From the NCBI GenBank assembly GCA_963805405.1, contig CAWDUC010000009.1, positions 1-64,000 on the forward strand: a stretch of 64,000 nt of DNA, read 5' to 3'. A program made the translations under genes and the position numbers. The stretch is from JAEUMG01 sp963805405 (GTDB lineage Bacteria; Pseudomonadota; Alphaproteobacteria; Rhizobiales; Aestuariivirgaceae). Positions 37,927-47,981 of this stretch are shown here, piece by piece; positions within the stretch are counted from its first letter, which is position 1; every line of letters starts with the position of its first letter. Below the pieces are notes generated by a model. The model saw nothing but the letters and a program-made list of their open reading frames with translations, was not told where the DNA came from and ran no database searches.

Positions 37927-39067
37927 TGACGACCTTCATGATTTCATTCGCGCCCGCATAAATACGCTCGACGCGCGCGTCGCGAAACATGCGCGCGATC
38001 GGATATTCATTCATATAGCCATAGCCGCCATGCAATTGCAGGCAGCGGTCGATGATCTTGCACTGCAGGTCGGTCACCCAGTATTTCGCCATCGAGGCGG
38101 TCGCGGTGTCTATGCCGCCGTCGAGATGCCGCCCGATGCAGTGGTCGATGAAGACGCGCGCAATGGTCGCTTCTGTCTTGCATTCGGCAAGTTCGAACTG
38201 GGTATTCTGGAAATCGATGAGACGTTGTCCGAAGGCCTTGCGCTGCTTGACGTAATCGACGGTGACCGAAAGCGCGCGCTCGATTTGCGCCATTGCGCCG
38301 AGCGCAACCAGCAAGCGCTCCTGCGGCAATTGCTGCATCAGCATTGCGAAGCCATGGCCTTCCTCGGGCCCGATCAGGGCCGAGGCCGGAACCCGCGCAT
38401 TGTCGAAGAAGAGTTCGGATGTGTCGTTGGCCTTGAGACCGACCTTGTCGAGATTGCGTCCGCGCTGGAAACCTTCGAGGCCCTCCGTTTCGACGCCAAA
38501 CAGCGAGATCCCCTTGGCACCGAGAGCTGCGTCGGTCTTGGCGACGACGATGATGAAATTGGCGAGCTGGCCGTTGGTGATGAAGGTCTTTTGCCCGCTG
38601 ATCACAAAGTGATTGCCGTCGCGCCGCGCCGCCGTTCTCACCGCCTGGAGATCGGAGCCGCCTGAAGGTTCGGTCATGGCGATTGCGCCGACGAGATCGC
38701 CGCTCGCAAGACGCGGTAGCCAGGCCCGCTTCTGCTCCTCGGAACCGAAGGCGACAATGTAGGGTACGACGATGGCATTGTGCAGCGACAGGCCGAAGCC
38801 TTCCACGCCCACAAGATGCGCGGCATGCGAGATCGTCGCTTCATGCGCGAAGGTCCCGCCAGACCCGCCATACGCCTCTGGCACCGATGCGCATAGAAGG
38901 CCGGCTCTGCCGGCCTTGCGCCAGATATCGCGATCAACGCAGCCATTGCCTTCCCATTGGTCGTAATGGGGCAGGCATTCGCGTTCAAAAAAGCGCTGCG
39001 CGCTGTCGGCTAGCTGCTCGACATCCCCGCTGGACCAGGCTGGCTTGGGTAGATTGAGGACAGACAA
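37910..39067 (-). CDS. Acyl-CoA dehydrogenase
   Basis: A 385-residue FAD flavoenzyme catalysing alpha,beta-dehydrogenation of an acyl-CoA. Seen: the flavin-binding AIAMTEPSGGSDLQAVRTAA (about 125-145), FVISGQKTFITNGQLANFIIVVAKTD, the C-terminal domain motif KQRKAFGQRLIDFQ, LHGGYGYMNEYPIARMFRDARV, and the catalytic Glu in IYAGANEIMK (about 375). The Glu position is that of the short/medium-chain group rather than the isovaleryl group. It lies downstream of a MerR regulator on the same strand, which suggests fatty or branched-chain acid catabolism. Intact. Confidence 0.92.
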   Translation of the reverse strand: MSVLNLPKPAWSSGDVEQLADSAQRFFERECLPHYDQWEGNGCVDRDIWRKAGRAGLLCASVPEAYGGSGGTFAHEATISHAAHLVGVEGFGLSLHNAIVVPYIVAFGSEEQKRAWLPRLASGDLVGAIAMTEPSGGSDLQAVRTAARRDGNHFVISGQKTFITNGQLANFIIVVAKTDAALGAKGISLFGVETEGLEGFQRGRNLDKVGLKANDTSELFFDNARVPASALIGPEEGHGFAMLMQQLPQERLLVALGAMAQIERALSVTVDYVKQRKAFGQRLIDFQNTQFELAECKTEATIARVFIDHCIGRHLDGGIDTATASMAKYWVTDLQCKIIDRCLQLHGGYGYMNEYPIARMFRDARVERIYAGANEIMKVVIARTL

Positions 39068-39128
39068 GCCGTATCCCCGCGAAATGCGAAACCTGGGCCA
39101 GCAATGGCTACGCTGCCGCCGCTATTGA

Positions 39129-39566
39129 TCAGCCGGCGTTGGCGGAGCGGGGAGCCGTGGACTCGCGATCCTTGAGCAGGTTGTCGATGAGCGTGATTGT
39201 TTTCTCAAGCTCTTCCATTGCCTCTTCGACTTCGACGCGCTGCTGCTGGAGAGCCTCGCGGCGTTCGCGGAACTTGGTGGCCGCGACGCGCAACTGCGTC
39301 AACTGCCCATCCTTAAGGTTGTAAAGCTCAAGCATCTCCTTGATTTCCTCAAGCGAGAAACCGACCTTCTTGCCCCGCAGGATCAATTGCAGGCGGGCGC
39401 GGTCGCGGTAGCTGAAAAGGCGCGTCCAGCCGCGGCGGGCCGGGGCAAGCAAGCCCTTCTGCTCATAAAAGCGCAGTGTGCGCGGTGTTACATCATATTC
39501 GCGGCAAAGTTCGGTAATCGAGTAGGTTCTGTCACGGCTGACTTTTTCGGTGGCAGTTGATGTCAT
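39129..39566 (-). CDS. MerR family regulator (LiuR-like)
   Basis: A 145-residue regulator with an N-terminal winged helix (YSITELCREYDVTPRTLRFYEQKGLL, about 15-40) and the MerR Arg-rich wing (RLFSYRDRARLQLILRGKKVGFSLEEIKEML). A long C-terminal coiled coil (about 92-132) completes the dimer. There is no Cys cluster, so it is not a metal or redox sensor. The context, 61 bases upstream of an acyl-CoA dehydrogenase, resembles LiuR regulators of branched-chain acid catabolism. A candidate operator lies in its own promoter region, which would fit autoregulation. Confidence 0.85.
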   Translation of the reverse strand: MTSTATEKVSRDRTYSITELCREYDVTPRTLRFYEQKGLLAPARRGWTRLFSYRDRARLQLILRGKKVGFSLEEIKEMLELYNLKDGQLTQLRVAATKFRERREALQQQRVEVEEAMEELEKTITLIDNLLKDRESTAPRSANAG

Positions 39567-39620
39567 CTCGTTGCTCCAATGTTCTTCTTGCTTGGTATTC
39601 GCGGGTTGAGCCCCTCATAT

Positions 39621-39634
39621 AACGCCTACGTCAA
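39621..39634 (-). promoter_or_regulatory. Candidate MerR/LiuR-like operator
   Basis: Minus strand TTGACGTAGGCGTT, containing ACGT-AG-GCGT, close to the ACGTNNACGT core described for LiuR-type sites. It lies 55 bases upstream of the regulator's start. Assigned by eye only. Confidence 0.3.
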
Positions 39635-39851
39635 GCCGAACAAGACGCGACACATTACGAATTGTCCCGTGCGTCGCATGCCGGATTGCTTCACATGCAT
39701 GGCTGGTAAAGAACCGGCATTCACGGATCGATTCTCCGCTTAACGGAATGTTTACCAAAGACGTTAACTTTTGGGTAGCGGAATTCCATGCCGGGGACGG
39801 CTTCCGAGGAAGCTTTGATCCGGCCTGGGCGAGAAAAGGCGAGCAATAAGC

Positions 39852-42683
39852 ATGAAGCCCGGCATCCCGTGGAGCGTTAAGGGGATCGATTCTGGACGCG
39901 CGCGAAGCGGCCAAGGATGCGGCACGCCGGCGCGGCATGACGCTGGGCGCATGGCTCAACACTGTCATCCGGGAGCAGTCCGAATCTGACGCCCCGACAA
40001 CCAATCGCAATTTAAGGTCGCAGCCTCGCGGCTCCGGCGGCGACGTGCCAGCGCGCATGGACGATCTCGCCGATCAATTGACACGCCTTGCCCGCGAAGA
40101 CGAGCGCGCCACGGCCGGCCGGCCGATGGGCGAGGCGCGTTTCTCCAAGGAATTTAACCGGATCCTGGAACGGATCGACACGACCGAGCGCCAGACCGCC
40201 GACGCCTTTGCCGTCGTCAATGACCGCATTGCAGGCATAGCCCAGGCTGGTCAGCCGGCAATGCCGCTGATGCCGGAAGAGGTGCCCGGCTACACGGCGC
40301 TGGAAAGCGCCTTGCGCGACATCATCGAACACATCGCCGACAGCGAAACGCGCTCGCGCGATTCACTCCAATCGCTGCAAGGGCGCATCGACACGATGGC
40401 CTCGCGCGCCGACAATGGCTTGGGCGAAGCGGAGCTGGAGCGGATCGAAGAGCGCCTGGTTGAGCTATCAACCCGCATGTCGCGATTTGAATCGGCGGCC
40501 CGCCAGGATCTTCCAACGCCGGTGAAGGCGGAGTTTGCGAAACTTGCCGAACGCATCGACGCCATGCGGGGCGAAGTCGACATCCGCCTGCAAAGCGAGA
40601 TCGGCGAATTGGATCGCCGAATGCTTGCGGCCCTTGCCGACGTCCGCTCCGGGATTAAGACGCAAGCTGGATTTGGCGCCGAAGGACAACGGATCTGGGG
40701 CGAGATCGAAGCCCTTGGCCAGCGTTTTGACGACCTCAAGGCCGATTCCGCTTCCGAACGCGACCTGCATTCGATCCGCGTCTCGCTCGAGCAGATCTCG
40801 GCACGTGTCGCGCAGGGCACCGATTTGCGACCGCTTGCCGATCTCGAAGCACGCATCGCCGCCATCGATGAGCGCCTGGCGAGCGGAAGCCTCGGCGATC
40901 ACGAAGACCTGGCGCCGCACATTGCTGAACTCGATGCGCGGATTGCGCGCCTCGACACGAAACTCGATCGACTTGGTGAACGAGCGCGGCGAGATCCCGG
41001 CCTGGCCGGCGATCGAGCCGCAGATTGCGACGCTCGTCGATCGCCTGGGCCAGACGGAAAGCCAGCTTGGCCACCTTGCCAACCTCGAGCGTTCGATCGC
41101 GCAGCTCTCTGAAAGTGTCGAGCAGAGCCGTAATTGGGCGCGCGACGGGCGCGGCGCCGGCGACGGCGAGGCGTCGGCCGAGATGCAGGCGCTCATCGGA
41201 GGGCTCGATGCCTTGCGCGCCAGTTCTTCGATGGTTGATCAGCGCAACCAGGAAACCTTCACCGCCATCCACGAGGCGATATCGCAGATCGTTTCCAGGC
41301 TTGGCGACATGGAGACCTTGCCGGCCTCCCATGCTGCCTCTGGACCTGGTGCAGAAACTTTCGAACCCTTGCTGCGCCCGGCCGAGCAGGAGCCCTTCCA
41401 GCCGCCCGAAATTCCACCCCTCGACAGTTTCGGCCCGGAATTGAGCAAGCCACGCGCGGCACCCCTGGTGGCGCCATTGGTCGCCCCCTTGACGGCGCCA
41501 GGGGCGCTCGCTGCCGATGCGCGCCCGCCCGCGGATGATTTCATCGCCGCCGCGCGGCGTGCCGCCCAGGCCGCCTCGCAGCACTCCCCAAGCCCATTTT
41601 CCAGCGGCATGAGCTTCCTGAACCGCGCCAAGGACAAGCCCGCGAAGGAGGCCAGCAAGGGCGTATCGCTTCCCTTCCTGCGCCGCGCGAAGAAACCTGC
41701 CGAAGCGCCGGCGCTCGTAGCCGAGACGTCCACGGTTCCGCCCAAGGCACCTGCGAATGGCAAACGCCGCCGCCTGCTTCTGATCGGCCTCGTGCTGCTT
41801 GCTGCGGCTTCGGCCTTGGCTTTCGGTACCTATTCCATGCGCTCGTCGAAGCCCAAGGAGCCGGCTGCCGGCGCCAAGACCAGCGAGATCATGCCGGCAA
41901 TACCCGATGTCTCCGACGTGGGCTCAGCGGTCAGCATATCGCGCATGGTCGATGCCATGCTCACCGCCGCGCTTCCATCGCCAGCCGAGAATATCGCGGC
42001 GCACAGCGCCGATGCGGAACTTCCCGCGTCGATCGGCACGGCGCCGTTGCGCGAGGCGGCCCTCAAGGGAAGTGCCAGCGCCCAATTCATAATCGCCGGA
42101 CGCTTTCTCGAAGGAGGCGGCGTTACCGCCGATCCGGCGGCTGCCGCGCTCTGGTACGACAAGGCGGCCTCGCAAGGCTTGGCGCCCGCACAATATCGGC
42201 TCGGCACGCTCTATGAGCGCGGCGAAGGCGTGGCCCGCAACCTGGCGACCGCGCTTGCCTGGTATGAACGCGCCGCCGAAGGCGGCAATGTCAAAGCCAT
42301 GCACAATGTCGCGGTCATCTATGCCGGCGCCCAGGCTGGCGCGCCCGGCTACCAGAAGGCGGCACGCTGGTTCGAAGCCGCCGCGTCCTACGGCTTGAGC
42401 GACAGCCAGTATAATCTGGGCATTCTCTTCGAGCGCGGCCTCGGCATGGAAAAGAACCTTGTGCAGGCCATGTATTGGTACGGTCTCGCCGCCCGCCAGG
42501 GCGATGCAGGACGCCAATGCCCGCCTAACCCAGATCGCCTCCGCCTTGCCCCCGGATCTCTCCGCCAAGACCAAGGCCCGGATCGACGCCTTCATACCGC
42601 GCCCTGAAATTGAATCCGCCAATCGCGTGTCCGTCACCGAGACGGATTGGCAGGTGCCGGGATCGACCGCGGAGCTCAACTGA
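39852..42683 (+). CDS. Large coiled-coil membrane protein with Sel1 repeats, PodJ-like (frameshifted)
   Basis: About 940 residues joined. The conserved start MKPGIPWSVKGID is followed, after a break near 39890, by DAREAAKDAARRRGMTLGAWLNTVI, typical of polar-organelle/Sel1 proteins of Hyphomicrobiales. A long coiled coil with many ERI and LDARIARLD heptads spans about 40-480, with a second break near 41000. A Pro-rich linker, a single membrane helix (LLLIGLVLLAAASALAFGTY, about 642-661) and a periplasmic Sel1 array follow (GRFLEGGGVTADPAAAALWYDKAASQG, GTLYERGEGVARNLATALAWYERAAEGG, GILFERGLGMEKNLVQAMYWYGLAARQGD). A third break near 42505 precedes the end at 42683. The architecture suits a cell-pole organiser; the role is inferred. 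Confidence 0.8.
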
Positions 42684-42826
42684 GAGCATCGGACCCCAAA
42701 GCGCGCAGTTTTGGGACAATCCGATGCGCAGACCTAAGTAGTGCAACTTTTCGCCGCCAGGCGATTCGACTTGTCGGCCCGTTGCGCATACTTGATTGAC
42801 CGGCCATGATGCGCGAAAATCGCGCC

Positions 42827-43276
42827 ATGTCTGTTGCGTTGGATGATACCCGCGTTCCCCTTGTCGCGTGGTTTGCGGGATTGCTTGCCCTCTTGCCGTT
42901 GGCGGCAAGCATTGCGGCACTCTGGGTGCCGGAACGCGGCCTTGATACTCTGGCGCGCCAGGCCGGCCCGATCTACGCGGCGTTCCTCATCACGTTTTTC
43001 AGCGGCATTCGTTGGGGTGCTGTCTTGCGCGGCGCCACGGCGGGAGAGTTGCTGCTCGGCCTGATACCTCCTTACGCAGCCTGGATCGCCTTGATCCTCA
43101 GGCCGGAATTCGCGCTCTGCATTCTGCTCATCGTGCTTCTGTTGCAAGCGCTTGCCGATGTGCTCGCGGTCGAGGATGGGCGCTTGCCCTATTGGTACGG
43201 CAAATGGCGCATGCTGCTGACCGCCGCCGCCGGCATCGCGATCCTCGCCATGCTGGGCGAGCGGTTGTTTTACTAA
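42827..43276 (+). CDS. DUF3429 family membrane protein
   Basis: A 149-residue (from the ATG at 42827) integral membrane protein with about five helices: LVAWFAGLLALLPLAASIAALW, FLITFFSGIRWGAVLRG, ELLLGLIPPYAAWIALIL, LCILLIVLLLQALADVLAV and MLLTAAAGIAILAMLG. The FFSGIRWG and LPYWYGKWRMLLT motifs are those of the uncharacterised DUF3429 family. An ATG at 42806 is an alternative start. Its stop overlaps that of the convergent pdeM by 2 bases. Function unknown. Confidence 0.85.
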   Translation: MSVALDDTRVPLVAWFAGLLALLPLAASIAALWVPERGLDTLARQAGPIYAAFLITFFSGIRWGAVLRGATAGELLLGLIPPYAAWIALILRPEFALCILLIVLLLQALADVLAVEDGRLPYWYGKWRMLLTAAAGIAILAMLGERLFY

Positions 43277-43957
43277 TAGACCCGCTTCGCCGGGAAGCGA
43301 TGCACGGCACGGCTGCCGAGCATCCACACGGCGTAGTCGCCCGACGGGAACAGCGCGATGAACGGGTCGGCGGAGATCGACAATCCGCCGGTGAAGCTGC
43401 CGAAGGCCGGCATCACCAGACGCGTCTGATCGCCGATGAAACATTTGCAGCGGATCGAATGGCCGCGCTGCGCAACCGCCGCCGCTGGATGAAGATGCCC
43501 GGCGATCTCATGCAGGCCGACGCGAGCGGACCGGGCGCGTGACGCAACAGCACCGGGCCGAGCAAGACATGCTCGGCGACGCCGCGTGCAGAGCGCGGCG
43601 GGTGGCACCGGATCGTGATTGCCGATGATCCAGATCGCTTCGCGATTGCTGAGCAATGCGCCCCAGCCTTTCGACATCGTCGCGCGCGATGCGCGAGCCC
43701 GCGTCGCTGTCATGGAAGCTGTCGCCGAGGAAGATCAGGCGCCGCGGATTGCTGGCTTCGATGGCGAGCGCAAGCTGCGCCAGCGTTGCGCGCGTGTCAT
43801 AAGGCGGCAGATGCACGCCGCGCCGCGCAATGCTCGAAGCCTTTTCGAGATGAAGATCGGCGACGATCAAAGTATCGAATTCGGGAACATAGAGCGCGCC
43901 CGACAGATCGGGAATGAAATCGAGCCCGCCGAGAGCGATGCGCTGCGTCCTAGACAA
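43273..43957 (-). CDS. pdeM: Ligase-associated DNA damage response phosphoesterase PdeM (frameshifted)
   Basis: Calcineurin-like phosphoesterase of the ligase-associated repair module, about 228 residues. Seen: TLIVADLHLEKASSIARRGVHLPPYDTRATLAQL (metal Asp and His), RLIFLGDSFHDSD, then in another frame NREAIWIIGNHDPVPP, HEIAGHLHPAA and FIALFPSGDYAVWMLG to the stop at 43273-43275. Breaks occur near 43650 and 43560. The likely start is the TTG at 43957, overlapping the helicase stop by 6 bases, so the two are coupled. The nuclease activity is family knowledge, not shown here. Confidence 0.85.
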
Positions 43958-46429
43958 GCCGCATGGCCTCGTCGATGAGCTGATCGGCGGCCTCGGCGAG
44001 GAGTGCATCATGGGCTTCGCCGTAAATGGATTCGCGGCCGATCTCAAGCATCACCGGCACCGACAGAGGCGACACCTGGTCAAGCGGCGCGATGCACGAT
44101 CTGGCCCCGTGATCCGCCGCAGCATTGCGGAAAGCCGATGCGCGTCGATAAGGCCGTCCGCCGCGTCATCCCAGGCGGCGCGCAGCAGGATGTGCTGCGG
44201 CTCGTGCGTGCGCAGAACGTCGTAGATCAGATCGGAATTGACGGTGACCTGGCGTCCCGTCTTCTCCTTGCCCGGCCAGCGCCGCTCGATGAGCCCGGCG
44301 ATGATCGCCGCATTGCGGAAGGTGCGCTTCATGAGGTTCGACTCGGCGAGCCAGGCATCGAGATCGTCGCCCATCATGTCTTCATCGAACAGGCGGTCGA
44401 GATCGAGCCGCCCGGCCGAGACCATCAAGCGAGAGGTCGCGCACCGTCCAGACGACGAGCGCGTATTCGCTGGCGACGAAGCCCAAGGGCTGCATGCCCC
44501 AGCGTTCGAGCCGCCGCGTCAACAGCATGCCAAGCGTCTGGTGCGCGAGCCGGCCCTCGAAAGGATAGGCGACCAGATAATGATTATGGCCGCGCGGAAA
44601 AGTCTCGACCAGCATCTGTTCGCGCCGAAGGAACCAGCGACTTGTAGCGCTGCATGGAGAGCCAGTCGCGCACTTGCGGCGGCAATGACGGCCAGCTCTT
44701 CGGATCGCCTAGCATTTCGCGCACCCGCTCGGCCAAATAAGTCGAAAGCGGAAACTTGCCGCCCTGATAGGAGGGGATCGCCGGCTCGCTCGACTTGCTG
44801 CGCGTTGCGAGTGCGCCGAATTCATCGAGCCCCTCAAAGCGCAGGATTTCGCCGGCGAAGAGGAACGTGTCGCCGACCGCCAGCTGGCTGAGGAACCATT
44901 CCTCGAGTTCGCCGAGCACACGCCCGCCGGTGACCAGGCGCTTGCCGAGGCGCTTCTTCACGCTGGCCAGCCTGCACTTTCAGCATTTCGTCTTCGACGA
45001 TCGTGCCGATGTTCAATCGGTATTGCTGCGCGATGCTCGGATGCGAGAGGCGCAAGCGAGCCGTCCGGTTGTGCCTTCAGTTTCGCATAACGCTCATAGG
45101 CGCGGAGCGCATAACCGCCGGTTGCCACGAAATCGATCGCAGCGGTCGAAATCCTCGCGCGTCAGATTGCGATAGGTCCAGGCGCGCGTGACTTCGGCAA
45201 AAAGTTCATCCGGCTTGAACGACCCGGCGCAGGCGCGGCCGAGGATGTGCTGGGCCAGCACATCGAATTTGAGCACGAAGGGATATTGCGTGTCCTGCGC
45301 AAGCGCTGTCGCAGCTTGCAGGGCCGCTTCGCATTCGAGAACCTCGAAACGATTGGAAGGAACGAGCAGGGCTTGCGATGGCTCGTCCAGCCGATGATTG
45401 GACCGCCCGATCCGCTGCAGCAGCCGGCTCGAGCCTTTCGGCGCGCCGACATGGATGACGAGATCGACATCGCCCCAGTCGATGCCGAGATCGAGTGTCG
45501 AGGTACAAACCACCGCGCGCAATTTGCCGGCCGCCATCGCCGCTTCGACCTTGCGGCGCTGGCCGACATCGAGCGAGCCGTGATGGAGCGCGATCGGCAG
45601 ATTGTCTTCATTGGCATTCCACAGCGATTGGAACACCATCTCCGCCTGGCTGCGGGTATTGACGAAGACCAGCGTCATATTCGCCTTGCCGATCTCGGCA
45701 TAGATTTCCGGGATCGCATAGAGCGAGGAATGCCCGGCCCATGGCACGCGCTCGACCGATTTGAGGATGCGGATATGGGGCGGCGCACCGGCATTGCCGA
45801 GCACGAGCGGCGCCTTGTCGCTGGCGCCCCATAGGCGCGAGCCAGGCGCGCAATGCATCGGGATCGGCAACCGTGGCTGAAAGTCCGACACGGCGCGAGT
45901 CCGGCGCATGCGCCTCGACGCGGGTGAGCGCGAGCGAGAGCAATACGCCGCGCTTCGATGTGACCAGGGAGTGCAATTCATCGAGGATCACCGTCTTGAG
46001 ACTTGCGCAGCATATGCGCCGCATGCGGGTCGGCGACGAGGAGGGAGAGCTGTTCCGGCGTGGTGATGAGGATATCGGGCGGCTTCTCGCGCTGGCGCTG
46101 GCGGCGTGAATGCGGCGTATCGCCGGTACGCGTTTCGATGGTGATGGGAAGCTTCATCTCCCGCGACCGGTGCTTCGAGGTTGCGCGCGATGTCGACGGC
46201 GAGAGCCTTCAATGGCGAGATGTAGAGCGTGTGGATGCCGGTGCGCTTATCGCGGCTGGGCGAGCTCGATCAGGCTCGGCAGGAAGCCCGCCAGCGTCTT
46301 GCCGCCGCCTGTTGGTGAAATGAGGAGGACATTGTCGCCCTGCGCCGCATGGTCGAGGAGCGCCAATTGATGCGGTCTGGGCGTCCAGCCGCGGCTGGAG
46401 AACCAGTCCTGGAAGAGCGGCGGAAGCAC
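43952..46429 (-). CDS. Ligase-associated DNA damage response DEXH-box helicase, Lhr-like (many frameshifts)
   Basis: Superfamily 2 helicase of about 825 residues. A GTG at 46429 begins MLPPLFQDWFSSRGWTPRPHQLALLDHAAQG, with Walker A ISPTGGGKTLAGFLPSL. Other blocks lie in several frames: LYISPLKALAVDIARN, the DEXH box VILDELHSLVTSKRG, and RRVGLSATVADPDALRAWL. Next are MTLVFVNTRSQAEMVFQSLW, VVCTSTLDLGIDWGDVDLVIHVGAPKGSSRLLQRIGRSNHRLDEPS and the Lhr C-terminal region (LAVGDTFLFAGEILRFEGLDE, VETFPRGHNHYLVAYPFEGRLAHQTLGMLL). It ends DQLIDEAMRLV. At least eight breaks are needed. It precedes pdeM with overlapping ends. A LexA box lies about 96 bases upstream of the start. Confidence 0.83.
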
Positions 46430-46516
46430 GTGGCGGAGCGAGCCTCATCGCCGGCATCCTAACCGCGGTAAGCGAAACCCGAATAAGAACAGCCGCCTAG
46501 AAAGCACAAATAATCC

Positions 46517-46545
46517 TTGACAAAGTTCCTATTACGTTCTAGATT
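46517..46545 (+). promoter_or_regulatory. Sigma70-type promoter with LexA box
   Basis: TTGACA (46517-46522), 17-base spacer, TAGATT (46540-46545), close to consensus. It points away from the helicase gene into the region without a recognised gene. Confidence 0.6.
46525..46539 (+). promoter_or_regulatory. LexA (SOS) box
   Basis: GTTC-CTATTAC-GTTC, an exact GTTC-N7-GTTC direct repeat inside the promoter spacer. It also lies 96 to 110 bases upstream of the divergent helicase gene, so it could control either direction. Confidence 0.65.
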
Positions 46546-46772
46546 AGCACGGTTGGACGTGCCGTGCCTACCGCTGATTGACATCGTGAGATGAGGCCAG
46601 GATCGGGGCCCGAAATCCGATCCGCGACCGGACATGCACAAGGGGGCATCGTCCGCTTTTCCCATGCGCAATGCCTTGTCTCGCCGGAATGGACGCATCC
46701 CGGCGGGCAGGTCTTGCGCAAAACCCTGGCCAGGCGGGAGAGTGGACGAGCCCTTTGGTCGTGTCCAGTCTC

Positions 46773-46812
46773 CTTCTCCCGCTGGTGGCTGCGAGGCATG
46801 CGGAGGGAGAAG
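46773..46812. repeat. Intergenic palindrome CTTCTCCC...GGGAGAAG
   Basis: Eight-base arms separated by 24 bases that include GCTGGTGGCTGCGAGGCATGC. It resembles a dispersed hairpin element and may end transcripts from either side. Confidence 0.45.
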
Positions 46813-46834
46813 AGGCAAGGTGACGAAGGTCAGC

Positions 46835-47981
46835 CTACGGATAATCCTGCAAGCCCAGATAGAGCGGATAGGCGTTGGCGACGGGGCGCGGATCGCCGGC
46901 GATGTTGAGTGCGGTGAGCGAGGTCGGATGCGCGGTGCCGGCATAGGTGAAGGCGTCGATCACGAAGGGTAGGCTGCGCCCGGCAAAGAAGCTGGCCTGG
47001 TCGAGAATGGCGAAATGAAGATGCGGCGCAGTGGTATTGCCGCTGTTGCCGAGCCGGCCGACCACATCGCCCGCCTTGACGCGGTCGCCGGTCTTCACCG
47101 ACACGCTTCCCGTCTGCATATGCGCGTAGACGGCGAAGGTTTCGGGCGCGATCTCGATGATCACATGATTGCCGCCATAATCCTCCGTGCGTCTTGAGCG
47201 AGACCACGCGGCTTAACGGCGTCTTCCTCCGGCATTGCCGTCGCGCGCTGCGACGACGGTCCCTCGGCCACCGCCAGCACATCCGCCCAAAGGCAAAATG
47301 CTGTTCGTTCTTGCTGCCGTCGCCCGTCGAAAATCTGGCCGTTCTGACGCGCGTCCAGTCGATGGCGAAGAGTTCGGACGTCACGATATGCGACCATCGA
47401 TCGGCGATGCGAGTGTCGCGATGCACATTGGGACCGCAGCAGCCATTGACCGCGAACCAGCCTGCCCTTGAGCGGCGGCTTGATCGTGAACGGCGCTGCG
47501 CGGTCGACGGAGACCATCAGGCGCATCGACACTGATGCTGCACGAGTAAAGTCGCTGCATCGGCGCGAATCGGGCGTCAGCTTGTAGGCGATGCGATGAT
47601 TGAGCCTTCCGGCGCTGTGCCGGCGGCAGGAGCAAGGTCGACTATCGACAGAGACCACGGCCGAGGCAGGGATGGTCCGCCGGGCGCATCATGCGCGAGA
47701 AGAGCTTTGTGTTGCCGCGGCAAGTATCGCGCCGGCGATCGTCCAAGCTCCTTCCCGGCGGGATCGAACACGCTGACATTGCGGAGCAGCGTGCACCGGT
47801 GATGCAAAAGCATTGATGACCGAGCAGATCGTATTCGACATGATCGCAGACCGTCATCGCCGCGCACCACTTGCGCTTCATGGATCGGCCAAACCAGGAT
47901 CGCCGTCGAACGCCCGGATGCCATGGCGCTGGCTTGGGTTATCAACAGCACAAGAATTGCCGCAAAACCGATCCGGGTCAT
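46835..47981 (-). CDS. M23 family peptidase, LysM-less exported metalloendopeptidase (frameshifted)
   Basis: About 380 residues joined. The start at 47981 gives a signal peptide (RIGFAAILVLLITQASAMA). The middle reads in several frames: FDPAGKELGRSPA, APFTIKPPLKG, VTSELFAIDW, GDGSKNEQHFAFG and ADVLAVAEG. The C-terminal LytM/M23 domain is in one frame (IIEIAPETFAVYAHMQTGSVSVKTGDRVKAGDVVGRLGNSGNTTAPHLHFAI), with the zinc-binding HLH of the HxH motif. The family cuts peptidoglycan cross-bridges or activates amidases in the periplasm. At least four breaks occur. The short Cys-containing N-terminal region is not assigned. Confidence 0.78.

Larger units (their letters stand above)
46430..46834. other. 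Intergenic region with SOS promoter and palindromes, no recognised gene
   Basis: About 400 bases between the helicase start and the M23 peptidase end. Present are a plus-strand promoter with an internal LexA box, an inverted repeat GCACGG-N9-CCGTGC (46547-46567) immediately after its -10, and a CTTCTCCC / GGGAGAAG palindrome (46773-46780 with 46805-46812). Small frames on both strands show no family I recognise. An 11-codon frame starts with GTG at 46559. A short RNA or small protein is possible. Confidence 0.5.

Noticed and set aside
46459..46944. Minus-strand open frame across the SOS intergenic region
   Set aside because: It runs through the promoter, both palindromes and into the M23 gene in a non-coding frame, and has no ribosome binding site.
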